Assembly: GCA_019117125.1 (NCBI GenBank)
Contig: DXAL01000015.1
Span: forward strand, 53,146-117,145
Length of the DNA: 64,000 nt
DNA from: Candidatus Mediterraneibacter merdipullorum
Lineage (GTDB): Bacteria; Bacillota; Clostridia; Lachnospirales; Lachnospiraceae
Reading direction: 5' to 3'
The notes beneath the pieces were generated by a model, which was not told where the DNA came from, did no database searches, and was given only the letters and a program-made list of their open reading frames with translations. Below are positions 34,721 through 44,144 of the stretch, in pieces (position 1 is the stretch's first letter; each line of letters begins with the position of its first letter). The position numbers and the translations under genes were made by a program.

Positions 34721-36772
34721 TCAGTGCCACGCCGGGCGCAGGGGTTTTAACACGATTGCGGAGTGGCGCCCCATATTGAGCACGACCTCGCCGTTTTCCA
34801 CGATATATTCATCATATGCCGTAGTATAACCTTCCTCGTAGGTGTAGATGAGCCGCTTCATCCTGCCTTCCCTGTGTACGCCCGAGAGCCATACCGGGAC
34901 CGTCACCTGCTTTAATTCCCTGCTGTTGTTGAGCACCACGACAATCTGCTCGTCTTCCTGGAATCTGGCGTATGCCAGGATATTGTGGTCCGCGTGGAGC
35001 AGCTTGATGGAGCCTTTCTTCAGCGGTTTTTCCTCTTTGTGGATGCGTATCATCTCTTTGTGGAATTCCAGGAGCTCCAGGTCCTCCCTGCCCCACGGAT
35101 ATGTGCGCCGGTTGTCCGGGTCGGTAAATCCGCACAGACCGACTTCATCCCCGTAATAGATGGTGGGCGCTCCCACCCAGGTCATCTGGACGGTGACCGC
35201 CTCCCGCATGACCGCCGGATTGACTCCTTCCTCAGCCGCTTTGGCGCCCACGTGCTCCGCGCGCCCGACGATGTGGTTCGTCCGCGTCAGGAACCGGGAG
35301 TGGTCATGATTGGAGAGCTCGTTCATCGCCACCTGAAGGGACGGGGTGAGCATGCTCGCCATGAAATGGCGCATCGCCCCCACGAAGTTGTCCGGATTGC
35401 CCCACAGGTCCATCCGGCGCTCATCGCTGTGCTTCTCCATCCCTGTCAGGAACCAGGTCAGCGGCTCCATGAACGCGTCATAATTCATCACGCTGTCCCA
35501 CTCGTCGCCCTGGAGCCATTCGATGGGGTCCCCGTAATGTTCCGCCAGGATGATGGCGTCCGGGTTCGCCGATTTGACTTCCTTGCGGAAACGCTTCCAG
35601 AACATATGATTATACTCGTTGCTGCAGCCTAAATCCGCCGCCACATCCAGGCGCCATCCGTCCACATTGTAAGGGGGCGACACCCATTTCTTCCCGATGT
35701 CCATGATATACTGTTCCAGTTCCGGCGAGTCTTCGTAGGCGAGCTTGGGCAGCGTGTCATGCCCCCACCAGCCGTCGTAGCTTCCGTTGTAGGGCCATGC
35801 TTCCTCACGTCCGTCATGGAAATGGAAGAAATCACGGTAAGGACTGTCCGCGCTCACATATGCGCCCTTCGGATATTCCGGCTGGGGCTCGTAGATGCGC
35901 TCCCGGTCCAGCCACTTGTTGAAGGAGCCGCAGTGGTTAAAGACGCCGTCCAGGATGACCCGCATCCCTCTTTTGTGCATCTCGCTGACAAGGGTTGCGA
36001 ACAGCTCGTTGCTCGCTTCCAAATTGCGGATATCTCCCACTCTCTTCTGGTATCTGACCGCATGGATATTATCCTGCGCCCCCTCCGGCAGCACTTCTTC
36101 CGTATCCGCCACGATTTTTCCGTAATGAGGGTCGATATAGTCGTAGTCCTGGATATCGTATTTGTGGTTGGACGGAGAGACGAACAGAGGATTGAAATAA
36201 ATAACCTCCACGCCCAGGTCCTGGAGATAATCCAGCTTATCCATCACGCCCTGGAGGTCGCCGCCGTAGAAGTTGCGGATATCCAGGGACGCCGGGACCT
36301 GGTCCCAGTCCTCGATCTTCCGGCTGGGCGCCCCGATATAGATATACTCGTTATCCGTCACGTCATTGGACGTATCACCGTTGCAGAAGCGGTCTACGAA
36401 AATCTGATACATGACCGCCCCTTTCGCCCATTCCGGCGTCCGGAATCCCGGCACGACCCGGAATGCGTAATAATCCTCTCTGTGGTCGGAGACGCCGCAC
36501 CGGTTATAATACCATATCTGCTCTCCGCTCTTTATCTCAAAGGAATAGCAGAACGGCTCTTTGCTGAGCTGCCATTCAATCTCATAATAATCAAACTCGT
36601 CTCCCACGAGCACCTTCCACATGGAATAGCTGCGGTCTTCTGTCAGGAGCAGCACTTCCTCCACGTCATTGTGCGCCGTGCGGAAGCGCAGCCTGATCTT
36701 CTCATTTGCTTCCGGCTCCGCAGGGATGACGTAATCCTGCGTACCGTCACAGAACAGCGCGTCTCTGTTCAT
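34721..36772 (-). CDS. GH13 neopullulanase/cyclomaltodextrinase-like alpha-glycosidase
   Basis: 683 residues. An N-terminal starch-binding-like domain (about 1-115) precedes the barrel that starts WAKGAVMYQIFVDRFCNGD. Catalytic residues: nucleophile Asp376 (GWRLDVAAD), acid/base Glu411 (ILAEHYGD) and Asp490 (LSNHDHSRF). No signal peptide, so it works on imported maltodextrin or cyclodextrin. It begins 3 bp after the ftsH stop yet has its own terminator. Confidence 0.92.
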   Translation of the reverse strand: MNRDALFCDGTQDYVIPAEPEANEKIRLRFRTAHNDVEEVLLLTEDRSYSMWKVLVGDEFDYYEIEWQLSKEPFCYSFEIKSGEQIWYYNRCGVSDHREDYYAFRVVPGFRTPEWAKGAVMYQIFVDRFCNGDTSNDVTDNEYIYIGAPSRKIEDWDQVPASLDIRNFYGGDLQGVMDKLDYLQDLGVEVIYFNPLFVSPSNHKYDIQDYDYIDPHYGKIVADTEEVLPEGAQDNIHAVRYQKRVGDIRNLEASNELFATLVSEMHKRGMRVILDGVFNHCGSFNKWLDRERIYEPQPEYPKGAYVSADSPYRDFFHFHDGREEAWPYNGSYDGWWGHDTLPKLAYEDSPELEQYIMDIGKKWVSPPYNVDGWRLDVAADLGCSNEYNHMFWKRFRKEVKSANPDAIILAEHYGDPIEWLQGDEWDSVMNYDAFMEPLTWFLTGMEKHSDERRMDLWGNPDNFVGAMRHFMASMLTPSLQVAMNELSNHDHSRFLTRTNHIVGRAEHVGAKAAEEGVNPAVMREAVTVQMTWVGAPTIYYGDEVGLCGFTDPDNRRTYPWGREDLELLEFHKEMIRIHKEEKPLKKGSIKLLHADHNILAYARFQEDEQIVVVLNNSRELKQVTVPVWLSGVHREGRMKRLIYTYEEGYTTAYDEYIVENGEVVLNMGRHSAIVLKPLRPAWH

Positions 36773-36775
36773 ACA

Positions 36776-38617
36776 TTATGCCTCCTCTTTTCCGCTGTCC
36801 TCAAACAGAGCCTCAAACTCATCCCGTGTGATCTTCTCTTTTTCCAGCAGAAGCTTCGCGCACGCATCCAGCACACCGTGGTGCTCCTGGATGATGTTGC
36901 GGGCTTTCACGTAGCATTCGTCGATGATGCGCTTGACTTCCTCGTCGATGGTCCCGGCAATCTTCTCGCCATAGCCCCGCGACATATGTCCGAAGTCACG
37001 CCCGATAAACACTTCGTCGCTGTCATTGTCATAATTGATGAGTCCCAGTCTCTCCGACATTCCGAATTTGGTTATCATCGATTTCGCGATGGCAGTCGCC
37101 TGCTTGATATCCGCGGACGCTCCCGTCGTGATGTCATCGAAGATTTCTTCTTCCGCCACGCGTCCGCCCAGGGATACGGTAATCTCCTGGAGCATATGCC
37201 CCTTTGTGTTGAACATATCGTCGCGCTCCGGAAGCGGCATCGTGTAGCCGCCCGCTCCGCCGGTCGGTATGATGGACACACTGTACACCGGTCCCACATC
37301 CGGCAGCACATGGAACAGGATGGCATGCCCCGCCTCATGGTATGCCGTGATGCGCCGCTCTTTCTCCGAGACGACGCGGCTCTTCTTCTCCGGTCCGATG
37401 CCCACCTTCACAAATGCATGGCGGATATCCTGCTGCTGCACATAGACGCGGTTGTCCTTTGCCGCGAGGATGGCAGCCTCGTTCAGAAGGTTCTCCAGGT
37501 CCGCCCCGGTGAATCCCGCCGTCGTCTGGGCGATCTGCCGCAGGTCCACATCGTCGCCCAGCGGTTTGTTCTTGGCGTGAACTCTCAGGATTTCCTCCCT
37601 GCCGGCCACATCCGGACGCCCGACGATGACATTCCGGTCAAAGCGCCCCGGTCTTAATATCGCCGGGTCGAGGATGTCTTTCCGGTTCGTCGCCGCCATG
37701 ACGATGATGCCCTCGTTGACGCCGAATCCGTCCATCTCCACAAGGAGCTGGTTGAGGGTCTGCTCGCGCTCGTCATGTCCGCCGCCGAGACCGCTGCCGC
37801 GCCGTCTTGCCACTGCGTCTATCTCATCGATAAATACGATGCACGGCGCATTTTTCTTCGCGTCCTGGAACAGGTCGCGCACGCGGGACGCTCCCACGCC
37901 CACGAACATCTCCACAAAGTCCGAGCCGGAAATGCTGAAGAAGGGCACGCCTGCTTCGCCCGCCACCGCCTTTGCCAGCAGCGTCTTTCCGGTTCCCGGA
38001 GGTCCTTCCAGGAGGACGCCTTTCGGTATCCTTGCACCCACCTGGACATATTTCTTCGGAGCTTTGAGGAAATCCACGATCTCCTCCAGTTCTTCCTTCT
38101 CTTCTTTGAGACCCGCCACATCTGCAAATGTCACTTTAATCTCATTCTGCCCCGCCATCCTGGCGCGGCTCTTGCCGAAGTTCATCGCCTTTGCATTGGC
38201 TCCGCCGCCCTGCCGGTTCATCAGGTAGAAGATGAGCATCACGCCGCCCAGCGTCACGAGGAGCGGCAGGAGCACGGTCGTAAAGACCGAGTCCTCCGGT
38301 ATGGCGGACAATCCGTAGACGACGCTGTGCGCGTCGAGAAGGTCCTCCACCTCTTCTACATTGGAGACATTGACCGAGCGGTTCTCGCCGGTATCATCCA
38401 GCATGAAAGACACCGTACCGGTAGGCACGGCGCTGTTCTGGTCGATGTATACATCCGAGACATTTCCCTCTTCCACCTCGGAGACAAAGTCCGTGTATGT
38501 CATTTCCTGCCGGTGCACCTGCATCCGGCTCGCCATCCAGAGCGCAGCGACCACGATGACGATGAACATCAGTATCGTAGAGCCGCTGACCGTCCTGTAG
38601 TTCCTGTTATTGTCCAA
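36776..38617 (-). CDS. ftsH: ATP-dependent zinc metalloprotease FtsH
   Basis: 613 residues. Two membrane helices (about 10-30 and 110-130) around an extracytoplasmic domain, AAA domain with Walker [20 protein letters not shown], and the zinc motif HEAGH. Degrades membrane and regulatory proteins. It uses a TTG start at 38617, with GGAG lying in the last codons of hpt, so it is coupled to hpt. Order tilS-hpt-ftsH is the classic Firmicute one. Confidence 0.97.
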   Translation of the reverse strand: MDNNRNYRTVSGSTILMFIVIVVAALWMASRMQVHRQEMTYTDFVSEVEEGNVSDVYIDQNSAVPTGTVSFMLDDTGENRSVNVSNVEEVEDLLDAHSVVYGLSAIPEDSVFTTVLLPLLVTLGGVMLIFYLMNRQGGGANAKAMNFGKSRARMAGQNEIKVTFADVAGLKEEKEELEEIVDFLKAPKKYVQVGARIPKGVLLEGPPGTGKTLLAKAVAGEAGVPFFSISGSDFVEMFVGVGASRVRDLFQDAKKNAPCIVFIDEIDAVARRRGSGLGGGHDEREQTLNQLLVEMDGFGVNEGIIVMAATNRKDILDPAILRPGRFDRNVIVGRPDVAGREEILRVHAKNKPLGDDVDLRQIAQTTAGFTGADLENLLNEAAILAAKDNRVYVQQQDIRHAFVKVGIGPEKKSRVVSEKERRITAYHEAGHAILFHVLPDVGPVYSVSIIPTGGAGGYTMPLPERDDMFNTKGHMLQEITVSLGGRVAEEEIFDDITTGASADIKQATAIAKSMITKFGMSERLGLINYDNDSDEVFIGRDFGHMSRGYGEKIAGTIDEEVKRIIDECYVKARNIIQEHHGVLDACAKLLLEKEKITRDEFEALFEDSGKEEA

Positions 38618-38619
38618 AG

Positions 38620-39159
38620 CTATTCTCCTTCCTGCTCTATGCCTTCTACCACGCCGATGTAAGGAAGATTCCGGTATCTCTGGGCGTAATCCAGCCCGTA
38701 CCCCACTACGAATTCATCCGGTATCTCAAACCCGCAGTAATCCGCCTTCACATCTTTGACCCTCCTATCCGGTTTGTCCAGGAGCGTGCACAGCCTCATC
38801 GCCGCCGGATTCCTCTTTTTAAGGACATCCATCAGATAATACAGCGTATTGCCCGAATCCACGATATCCTCCACGATGAGGACTTCCTTTCCCTCTATGG
38901 ATTCGTCCAGGTCTTTCGCGATGCGCACGACACCGCTGGACGACGTGCCGTCCCCGTAGCTCCCCACGCACATAAAATCCAGGGAAACCGGGACTGTGAT
39001 GCGCTTCGCCAGCTCGCACATGAAGAATACGCCTCCCTTTAAGACGCAGATCATATGGATGTGCTTTCCCGCATAATCCTCGCTTATCTGTCTGCCGAGC
39101 TCCCGGATGCGCTCGTCAACTTTCTCCTCCGGGATGAGTACCCTGACTGTCTCTGACAT
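38620..39159 (-). CDS. hpt: Hypoxanthine phosphoribosyltransferase
   Basis: 179 residues. PRPP-binding motif [14 protein letters not shown] (about 95-108), purine-site [19 protein letters not shown] near the end. Salvages hypoxanthine and guanine. Its ATG lies within the last 44 bp of tilS, so translation is coupled. Confidence 0.96.
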   Translation of the reverse strand: MSETVRVLIPEEKVDERIRELGRQISEDYAGKHIHMICVLKGGVFFMCELAKRITVPVSLDFMCVGSYGDGTSSSGVVRIAKDLDESIEGKEVLIVEDIVDSGNTLYYLMDVLKKRNPAAMRLCTLLDKPDRRVKDVKADYCGFEIPDEFVVGYGLDYAQRYRNLPYIGVVEGIEQEGE

Positions 39160-40675
39160 GTTCTTCTTCCTCCGTTATCTTTATCTCAAGAACTTTTTTC
39201 GTACGGTCTGTCAACTGATATGCACTGCTCATCCGGTATCCCGGTATCCACACGATGTGGTGCCCGTCCGCGATGAGCGGCAGTCTGTCCCGCATATCCC
39301 GCGGGATTTTTTCATTGATAAGATACGATTTCAGTTTCTGACGCCTCCCTGCTGCGTCCACAGTCAGGTAGTCCCCGCTCTGCCGCGTCCTTACAGAGAG
39401 TCCATGTTTTATTATATCATAATCCATCCATTTCGTGTAGCTTTTTTGCGGGATATCCCGGGCATATTCCACAGAGAACTCCTCCACAAAACAGCTCTCT
39501 ATCTCCATCCCGAATCCGGGCAGCGCCGTCTTCCCCGGAACCGCAAGCTCTATCGCACCTGACAGTTCTTCCGCACCTGACAATTCTTCCGCACCCGACG
39601 GTTCTGCCGCGCCTGCTTTCTGAGCGTCCTTTGCGCCGGCAGCTGTATCCGGGCTTCCGTCCGCCGCATCCCTGCCGCCCGGGCTTTTGCCAAGGCGGAT
39701 TTCTTCGTAGATGCGCTCCGCCTCCGCATTCCCCGGAAGGAGGATGCGCTTCCCGCTCTGTTTGCCTGCGAGTCCCAGCACGTCTGCCACGTGGACGGCG
39801 CCGATGTCCTTCCCGCCGCCGAGCACGCAGGCGATGCAGCGCTTTATGAGCTGCTTCTGCACTGCTGCCGGCTCCTGTAAGAGCGCCTCCACCCGGATGC
39901 AGAGCCGCTCCGCTCCCGGATATCCGCCGGTTACGCACCGTTCCCATGCCTGGTCCGTGCCTGCTTCCAAATACTCCCAGACCTCCCGCGCCTGGACGGA
40001 CAGCTCATCGATATGCCGCACGGAGCCCGTGTTCACCTGCTCCCGGAGCGCCGGTATGACATGGTGCCGTATCCGGTTCCGGGTGTAGGCGTCTTCCCCA
40101 TTGGTCCGGTCCGTGCGCCAGGAGATATGCTGTTCTTTCAGAAAGGCTTCGATGTCCGTGCGCTCCAGGTACAAAAGGGGGCGTATCCACCCGTCTTTTG
40201 CCGGCCAGATGCCGCAGAGCCCCTGCACTCCCGTTCCCCGGGCGATGTTGAGAAGGACGGTCTCCACATTGTCATCCCGGTGATGGGCAGTGGCAATCTT
40301 CGTGCACCCGTCCTCTTTTCGCATGCGCAAAAACGCCTCCCGGCGGACCGCACGCCCCGCCTCCTCACAAGATTGTTTCCGTTTTCTGGCAATCCATTCC
40401 ACATTTTCGTGAAAACAGCGGCACTCCACTCCCAGTCCGGCGCACAGTTCCCGGACATAGCGCTCGTCCGCATCCGCCTCTTCCCCCCGCAGCCCGTGGT
40501 TCACATGGCACGCCTTCACCCGGAAGCCCAGCCTCTCCTGGAGCTTCCAGAGCACAAAAAGCAGGCATACCGAATCCGCTCCGCCCGATACGCCTGCGAC
40601 TACCACGTCTCCCTTTGTAATCATGCCGTGGTCCGTCATATAGTCCGCTGTCAGTTCCACGATATTTTTCATCAT
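39116..40675 (-). CDS. tilS: tRNA(Ile)-lysidine synthase
   Basis: 519 residues from ATG 40675. PP-loop VAGVSGGADSVCLLF (about 27-41) for ATP, then HVNHGLRG and HHRDDNVET. Makes lysidine in the anticodon of tRNA-Ile. The start is uncertain: an ATG at 40696 overlaps the upstream stop, but the family starts closer to the PP-loop. A disordered stretch (about 340-375) between the domains has three 6-residue copies of PSGAEEL type coded by 18-bp repeats. Confidence 0.93.
   Translation of the reverse strand: MMKNIVELTADYMTDHGMITKGDVVVAGVSGGADSVCLLFVLWKLQERLGFRVKACHVNHGLRGEEADADERYVRELCAGLGVECRCFHENVEWIARKRKQSCEEAGRAVRREAFLRMRKEDGCTKIATAHHRDDNVETVLLNIARGTGVQGLCGIWPAKDGWIRPLLYLERTDIEAFLKEQHISWRTDRTNGEDAYTRNRIRHHVIPALREQVNTGSVRHIDELSVQAREVWEYLEAGTDQAWERCVTGGYPGAERLCIRVEALLQEPAAVQKQLIKRCIACVLGGGKDIGAVHVADVLGLAGKQSGKRILLPGNAEAERIYEEIRLGKSPGGRDAADGSPDTAAGAKDAQKAGAAEPSGAEELSGAEELSGAIELAVPGKTALPGFGMEIESCFVEEFSVEYARDIPQKSYTKWMDYDIIKHGLSVRTRQSGDYLTVDAAGRRQKLKSYLINEKIPRDMRDRLPLIADGHHIVWIPGYRMSSAYQLTDRTKKVLEIKITEEEEHVRDSQGTHPGGES
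39558..39611. repeat. Three tandem 18-bp repeats in tilS
   Basis: CCTGACAGTTCTTCCGCA, CCTGACAATTCTTCCGCA and CCCGACGGTTCTGCCGCG on the plus strand, six codons each, encode SGAEEL-type units in an inter-domain linker. Confidence 0.85.
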
Positions 40676-40692
40676 ATGTAAACTATAACCAA

Positions 40693-42108
40693 TCATCCGG
40701 GAAAAGTAAACCCGTCTTTCCATATCCCGACTGCGAGCACCGTCATATCGTCTTCCGGCTCCCGCCCCGTCCACGCGAGCACCTGCTCCAGGATGTGGTG
40801 CGCCAGTTCTTTCGGATTCCGGATATCCGTTCCCTGGATGATGGTCTCCAGCAGGATGTCCTGCTCTCCCACCGGCAGGGCGTCCAGCACACCGTCCGTA
40901 ACCATAATGACAAAATCCCCGTCCTCCAGCTCCCGCCTGACCGAATCAATCTCCATATGGTTCATGACGCCGATGGGCAGGCTTGTGGAACTTAAGTGCT
41001 CCACATGGTCCTTTTTCCGGATAAAGGTGGCGGACGCGCCCGCCTTGATAATCTCGCACTGTCCCGTATACAGGTCAAACACCGTCATATCCACCGTGGA
41101 GTAATGGATTTCCTCCCGCCCCATGACAAGGGTCGTGTTTATCATCTGCACCGCTGTCTTCTCCGGAAAGCCTGCGCTGATGAGCTCTTCCAGCAGTTCG
41201 ATAACCAGCGTGCTCTCCCTGCACGCCTCCTCCCCGGAGCCCATGCCGTCCGAGAGCGCCGCCACCTGCCTTCCTCCCGGGGATTCGATGAGGGCGAAGT
41301 TGTCCCCGGATATCCGGGCGCACCCTTTCCCGATGCGCGCGATGCCCTGCATCGTGTAGAAGACCGGCCCTTCCATGCAGACAATGGTCGTGTACTCCGA
41401 CCCCATCATCCGGGCGCTGTCGCCCGGGAGGACGAACCGCCGCCCCACTGCGTCCGTGACCGCCCTCACCACTTCTTTTACCGCCACTTTCTGCTTCTTC
41501 ATGCACCTTGCCGCCACATGAATCTCATACTTTCCCTCCGCATTCATGAAGAAATGCGTATAGAGCACCCGCAGCCCCTTCTTCTTGAGCGCGCCCGTAA
41601 TCTTCTTCTCCAGCCTGTCGTCCGTAAAGATGCTGTCTTCCAGCTCTCTGGCGGTATGCTGTATCATGTCGGCGAAGGTATCCATCTGGATGGCGCAGCT
41701 CTCCCGGCTCCTTGCCATGCGGTTCACCCAGATGATGTTCCTGCGCGCTTCGTGGAATCCCGTGAGCATCTCCCGCAGGAAACGGGGCGCCATGATGCAG
41801 CGCTGCATCAGCTTCCGCTTGACCTCGGTGTTGAGCTCGTTGCCGTAATGGTCCACCGCAGAGAGTATCTCATATCCCATCTGGCATGTATGGATATGGT
41901 TTTCTCCCCAGCACCATCCGCACTTCTCGCATTTCCGGCAGACTTTCTCCCGGACGCGTTCAAACATCTGGCTGATTTCTTCATCAGAAAATGCCTTTTT
42001 CTTTTCTTCCAGCATCAAGAACGTCCTGGAAAGCTGTTTTAACGAACTCGCGTATTTTTCTATCTGCTCCACATACGGACTTCCGTGCAGCGCCTGCCCC
42101 TGCTCCAT
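40693..42108 (-). CDS. SpoIIE-family serine phosphatase lacking the membrane domain
   Basis: 471 residues from ATG 42108, with GGGAG upstream; an earlier ATG at 42189 has no ribosome site and reads through a 32-bp palindrome. An N-terminal Cys-rich segment (CRKCEKCGWCWGENHIHTC) looks metal-binding, a helical regulatory part follows, then a PP2C domain with metal Asp motifs ALSDGMGSGEEA and MVTDGVLDAL. Full-length SpoIIE is about 820 residues with ten membrane helices, which are missing here. It occupies the usual spoIIE position between divIC and tilS. In spore formers this phosphatase activates sigma-F. Confidence 0.85.
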   Translation of the reverse strand: MEQGQALHGSPYVEQIEKYASSLKQLSRTFLMLEEKKKAFSDEEISQMFERVREKVCRKCEKCGWCWGENHIHTCQMGYEILSAVDHYGNELNTEVKRKLMQRCIMAPRFLREMLTGFHEARRNIIWVNRMARSRESCAIQMDTFADMIQHTARELEDSIFTDDRLEKKITGALKKKGLRVLYTHFFMNAEGKYEIHVAARCMKKQKVAVKEVVRAVTDAVGRRFVLPGDSARMMGSEYTTIVCMEGPVFYTMQGIARIGKGCARISGDNFALIESPGGRQVAALSDGMGSGEEACRESTLVIELLEELISAGFPEKTAVQMINTTLVMGREEIHYSTVDMTVFDLYTGQCEIIKAGASATFIRKKDHVEHLSSTSLPIGVMNHMEIDSVRRELEDGDFVIMVTDGVLDALPVGEQDILLETIIQGTDIRNPKELAHHILEQVLAWTGREPEDDMTVLAVGIWKDGFTFPG

Positions 42109-42130
42109 CTCACATTCTCCCTTCATGCAC

Positions 42131-42162
42131 GAAGACTCCGGGAGAATTCTCCCGGAGTCTTC
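42131..42162. repeat. Perfect 32-bp palindrome between divIC and spoIIE
   Basis: GAAGACTCCGGGAGAA followed at once by its exact complement. No T tract follows on either strand, so it is not a plain terminator. It lies in the 5' leader of the spoIIE-like gene. Confidence 0.85.
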
Positions 42163-42192
42163 ATTGGTAAATTCCTGTTCTGTTTTCATCGG

Positions 42193-42531
42193 TCATCTGG
42201 ACGGCTTGAAGATAATCTCATCCGGATCAACGAGGTTCAGCTTGTCCTCTGCGGTATCCTTGATATAGTCGTCCGTCTTTACATAATCCTCAAACTCTTC
42301 CACTTCCTGCGCGCGCTTCTCCTCTTCCCGTATCTGCGCTTCGAGTTCTTCCTCCTGCGCCTTGTACTGCGCGTTCTTCGCCTGGAGCCTTATGGAGCTG
42401 ACCGCAAGGGCTCCGGAAAGGAATACGAGCACCGTGCATATCATCAGGATGCTGCGCTTATAGCGGCGCAGCCTGGAAGTCTTCTTCCGGCCGCGGCGCC
42501 TGCCGTTTTCTCTGTTCTCTGTTCTGTTCAT
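42193..42531 (-). CDS. divIC: Septum formation initiator DivIC/FtsB
   Basis: 112 residues: a very basic cytoplasmic head, one membrane helix (about 28-48) and a coiled coil (about 50-85), ending in the family's LNLVDPDEIIF motif. Cell-division scaffold with DivIB and FtsL. In the conserved yabQ-divIC-spoIIE order. Confidence 0.93.
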   Translation of the reverse strand: MNRTENRENGRRRGRKKTSRLRRYKRSILMICTVLVFLSGALAVSSIRLQAKNAQYKAQEEELEAQIREEEKRAQEVEEFEDYVKTDDYIKDTAEDKLNLVDPDEIIFKPSR

Positions 42532-42582
42532 TCATACTCACCCATTTATTAATATATTTTACACCCCGTTAATAAAAATATT

Positions 42583-42915
42583 TTATCTGTTTTTCTCTGA
42601 CTTTTCAAGCCTTTTTCTTTCTCTTCGGATAATTTTCTTTATCCCTTTTAAAACCAGCCATCCCGCCGCTGCCCCGCATGCCGCTCCCAGCAGGAAATAC
42701 CAGCGGATAACGCCGTAAGCCGCCTCATACATCCGCCGGTACACATAGATGGCGGAGCACACCCAGAACAGGATGTCCTCTGTCTCCACAGCCGCCATGC
42801 CGTGCGGGATGAGCCGCCGGATGACGATGAGGATATGGTACCCGTAGAACACCGTCATGCCCGTCAGCACGGCGTAGAGAAAGATATCCGCTTCCCGTCC
42901 GATTCCGAGTATCAT
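42583..42915 (-). CDS. yabQ: Spore cortex protein YabQ
   Basis: 110 residues with three membrane helices (about 10-30, 48-62, 70-92) and a basic tail. Matches the YabQ family in size, topology and position directly after yabP (6 bp apart). Needed for cortex formation during sporulation. Confidence 0.9.
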   Translation of the reverse strand: MILGIGREADIFLYAVLTGMTVFYGYHILIVIRRLIPHGMAAVETEDILFWVCSAIYVYRRMYEAAYGVIRWYFLLGAACGAAAGWLVLKGIKKIIRRERKRLEKSEKNR

Positions 42916-42921
42916 GCCGGT

Positions 42922-43206
42922 CTATTGAAACAGCTTTGCCAGGAAGCTCTCCCTCTGCTTCCCCGCTGTGGATGCGCTGGAATAGGCGACGCTGTCGATA
43001 TTGCCGGACAGGTCTACCTCGCCTTTTTCCACGCTCAGACGGTTGACGTGGAGGTCGGTCCCCTTCACCATGAGCATCCCCTGCTCTGTCTCCAGCAGAA
43101 TCTCGTTCAGGTCAAAAGAGAGGACGTCAAGGACCCCTGTCACCGTGGCTGTCTTCCTGTTGTTCACTACAAGTCTGTGCGCTTTCGCTATCCGCTGTTC
43201 TTCCAT
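42922..43206 (-). CDS. yabP: Sporulation protein YabP
   Basis: 94 residues of beta-rich sequence with the YabP core (RLVVNNRKTATVTGVLDVLS FDLNEILLETEQG). Sporulation gene that works with yabQ. Located between rqcP and yabQ as in Bacillus. Confidence 0.93.
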   Translation of the reverse strand: MEEQRIAKAHRLVVNNRKTATVTGVLDVLSFDLNEILLETEQGMLMVKGTDLHVNRLSVEKGEVDLSGNIDSVAYSSASTAGKQRESFLAKLFQ

Positions 43207-43342
43207 CCGCTCTCCCCTCCATCCTGCTTCTGTGCCGTCCGGCGCCGCCGGTCATCCTGCACAGACGGGGAATCCGTCCCGCATCCGGGAATCATCCCAC
43301 ATCAGATATATATGAGGGGACATGCTCCTTTATGCATCTCTG

Positions 43343-43582
43343 TCACAGATACCGGAACATTTCTGCCGCGTCCTCTTTCTTCGTCGTCTCCTGGAGTTTG
43401 AGCACCTCCGCCTTCACATTCCGCGTGCCGAACTGTATCTCGAGCACATCGCCGGGCTTTACCTGAGCCGACGCCTTTGCCGGCTTTCCGTTGATGGTGA
43501 CGCGCCCCGCGTCGCACGCCTCATTCGCGACGGTACGGCGCTTGATCAGCCTTGACACTTTCAAAAACTTATCCAGCCGCAT
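43343..43582 (-). CDS. rqcP: RqcP/YabO-type S4 RNA-binding protein
   Basis: 79 residues from ATG 43582 (GGAGGAG upstream). One S4 domain, MRLDKFLKVSRLIKRRTVAN. RqcP binds stalled 50S subunits and supports alanine tailing by RqcH. Located between hup and yabP, as in other Firmicutes. Confidence 0.93.
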   Translation of the reverse strand: MRLDKFLKVSRLIKRRTVANEACDAGRVTINGKPAKASAQVKPGDVLEIQFGTRNVKAEVLKLQETTKKEDAAEMFRYL

Positions 43583-43600
43583 ATTTCTCCTCCTGTCAAT

Positions 43601-43636
43601 AAGAAAAGCACTTACAATGAATCCCATCGTAAGTGC
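43601..43636 (-). terminator. Terminator after hup
   Basis: GCACTTACGATG..CATTGTAAGTGC hairpin (43636-43608) followed on the minus strand by TTTTCTT; overlaps the region before rqcP. Confidence 0.85.
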
Positions 43637-43667
43637 CTGTCTGTTCTTTTATCTCACAACTGACAAA

Positions 43668-43940
43668 TTAGTTGATAGCATCCTTTAATGCTTTTCCAGC
43701 TTTGAACTTCGGAGCCTTGCAAGCCGCAATCTTCATTGTCTTTCCTGTCTGCGGGTTTCTTCCCTCTCTTGCCGCTCTCTTGCTCACTTCAAATGTACCG
43801 AAGCCTACGAGCTGTACTTTGTCGTCTTTCTTAAGCTGCTCTGTTACTACATCGATAAAAGCTTTTAATGCTTTTTCAGAATCTTTCTTGGAAATTTCTG
43901 CTTTTTCTGCGATTGCTGCGATGAGCTCTGTCTTGTTCAT
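43668..43940 (-). CDS. hup: HU-family DNA-binding protein
   Basis: 90 residues, full length. [19 protein letters not shown] at the start, [21 protein letters not shown] for the DNA-binding arms, and [13 protein letters not shown] at the end. Histone-like protein that bends DNA. GAGGAGG ribosome site. Its 5' leader has an A/T-rich hairpin (AAAACAC..GTGTTTT). Confidence 0.98.
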   Translation of the reverse strand: MNKTELIAAIAEKAEISKKDSEKALKAFIDVVTEQLKKDDKVQLVGFGTFEVSKRAAREGRNPQTGKTMKIAACKAPKFKAGKALKDAIN

Positions 43941-44040
43941 GGATAAATTCCTCCTCTTTATTGTACGTTACATACAATCTTGTTCTGATTATTTAAAGGA
44001 AAAAACACCCAAACAGCCGTGTTTTCCGCCTTTATGTATT

Positions 44041-44069
44041 GTTATAACGGTTTGCCGGTACTTTGTCAA
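44041..44069 (-). promoter_or_regulatory. Promoter of hup
   Basis: TTGACA (44069-44064), 17 bp, TATAAC (44046-44041) on the minus strand, about 100 bp before hup. Confidence 0.87.
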
Positions 44070-44144
44070 GATTTTTCGCCGTTTTTTACGGCATTCTTCA
44101 CGTATTCGCCGTTTTCTTACCGCATTGCCCTTTCCCCCGCGGCT

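Noticed and set aside
35759..37657. 632-codon open frame on the plus strand
   Set aside because: Antisense across the GH13 and ftsH genes, both certain; no domain or ribosome site.
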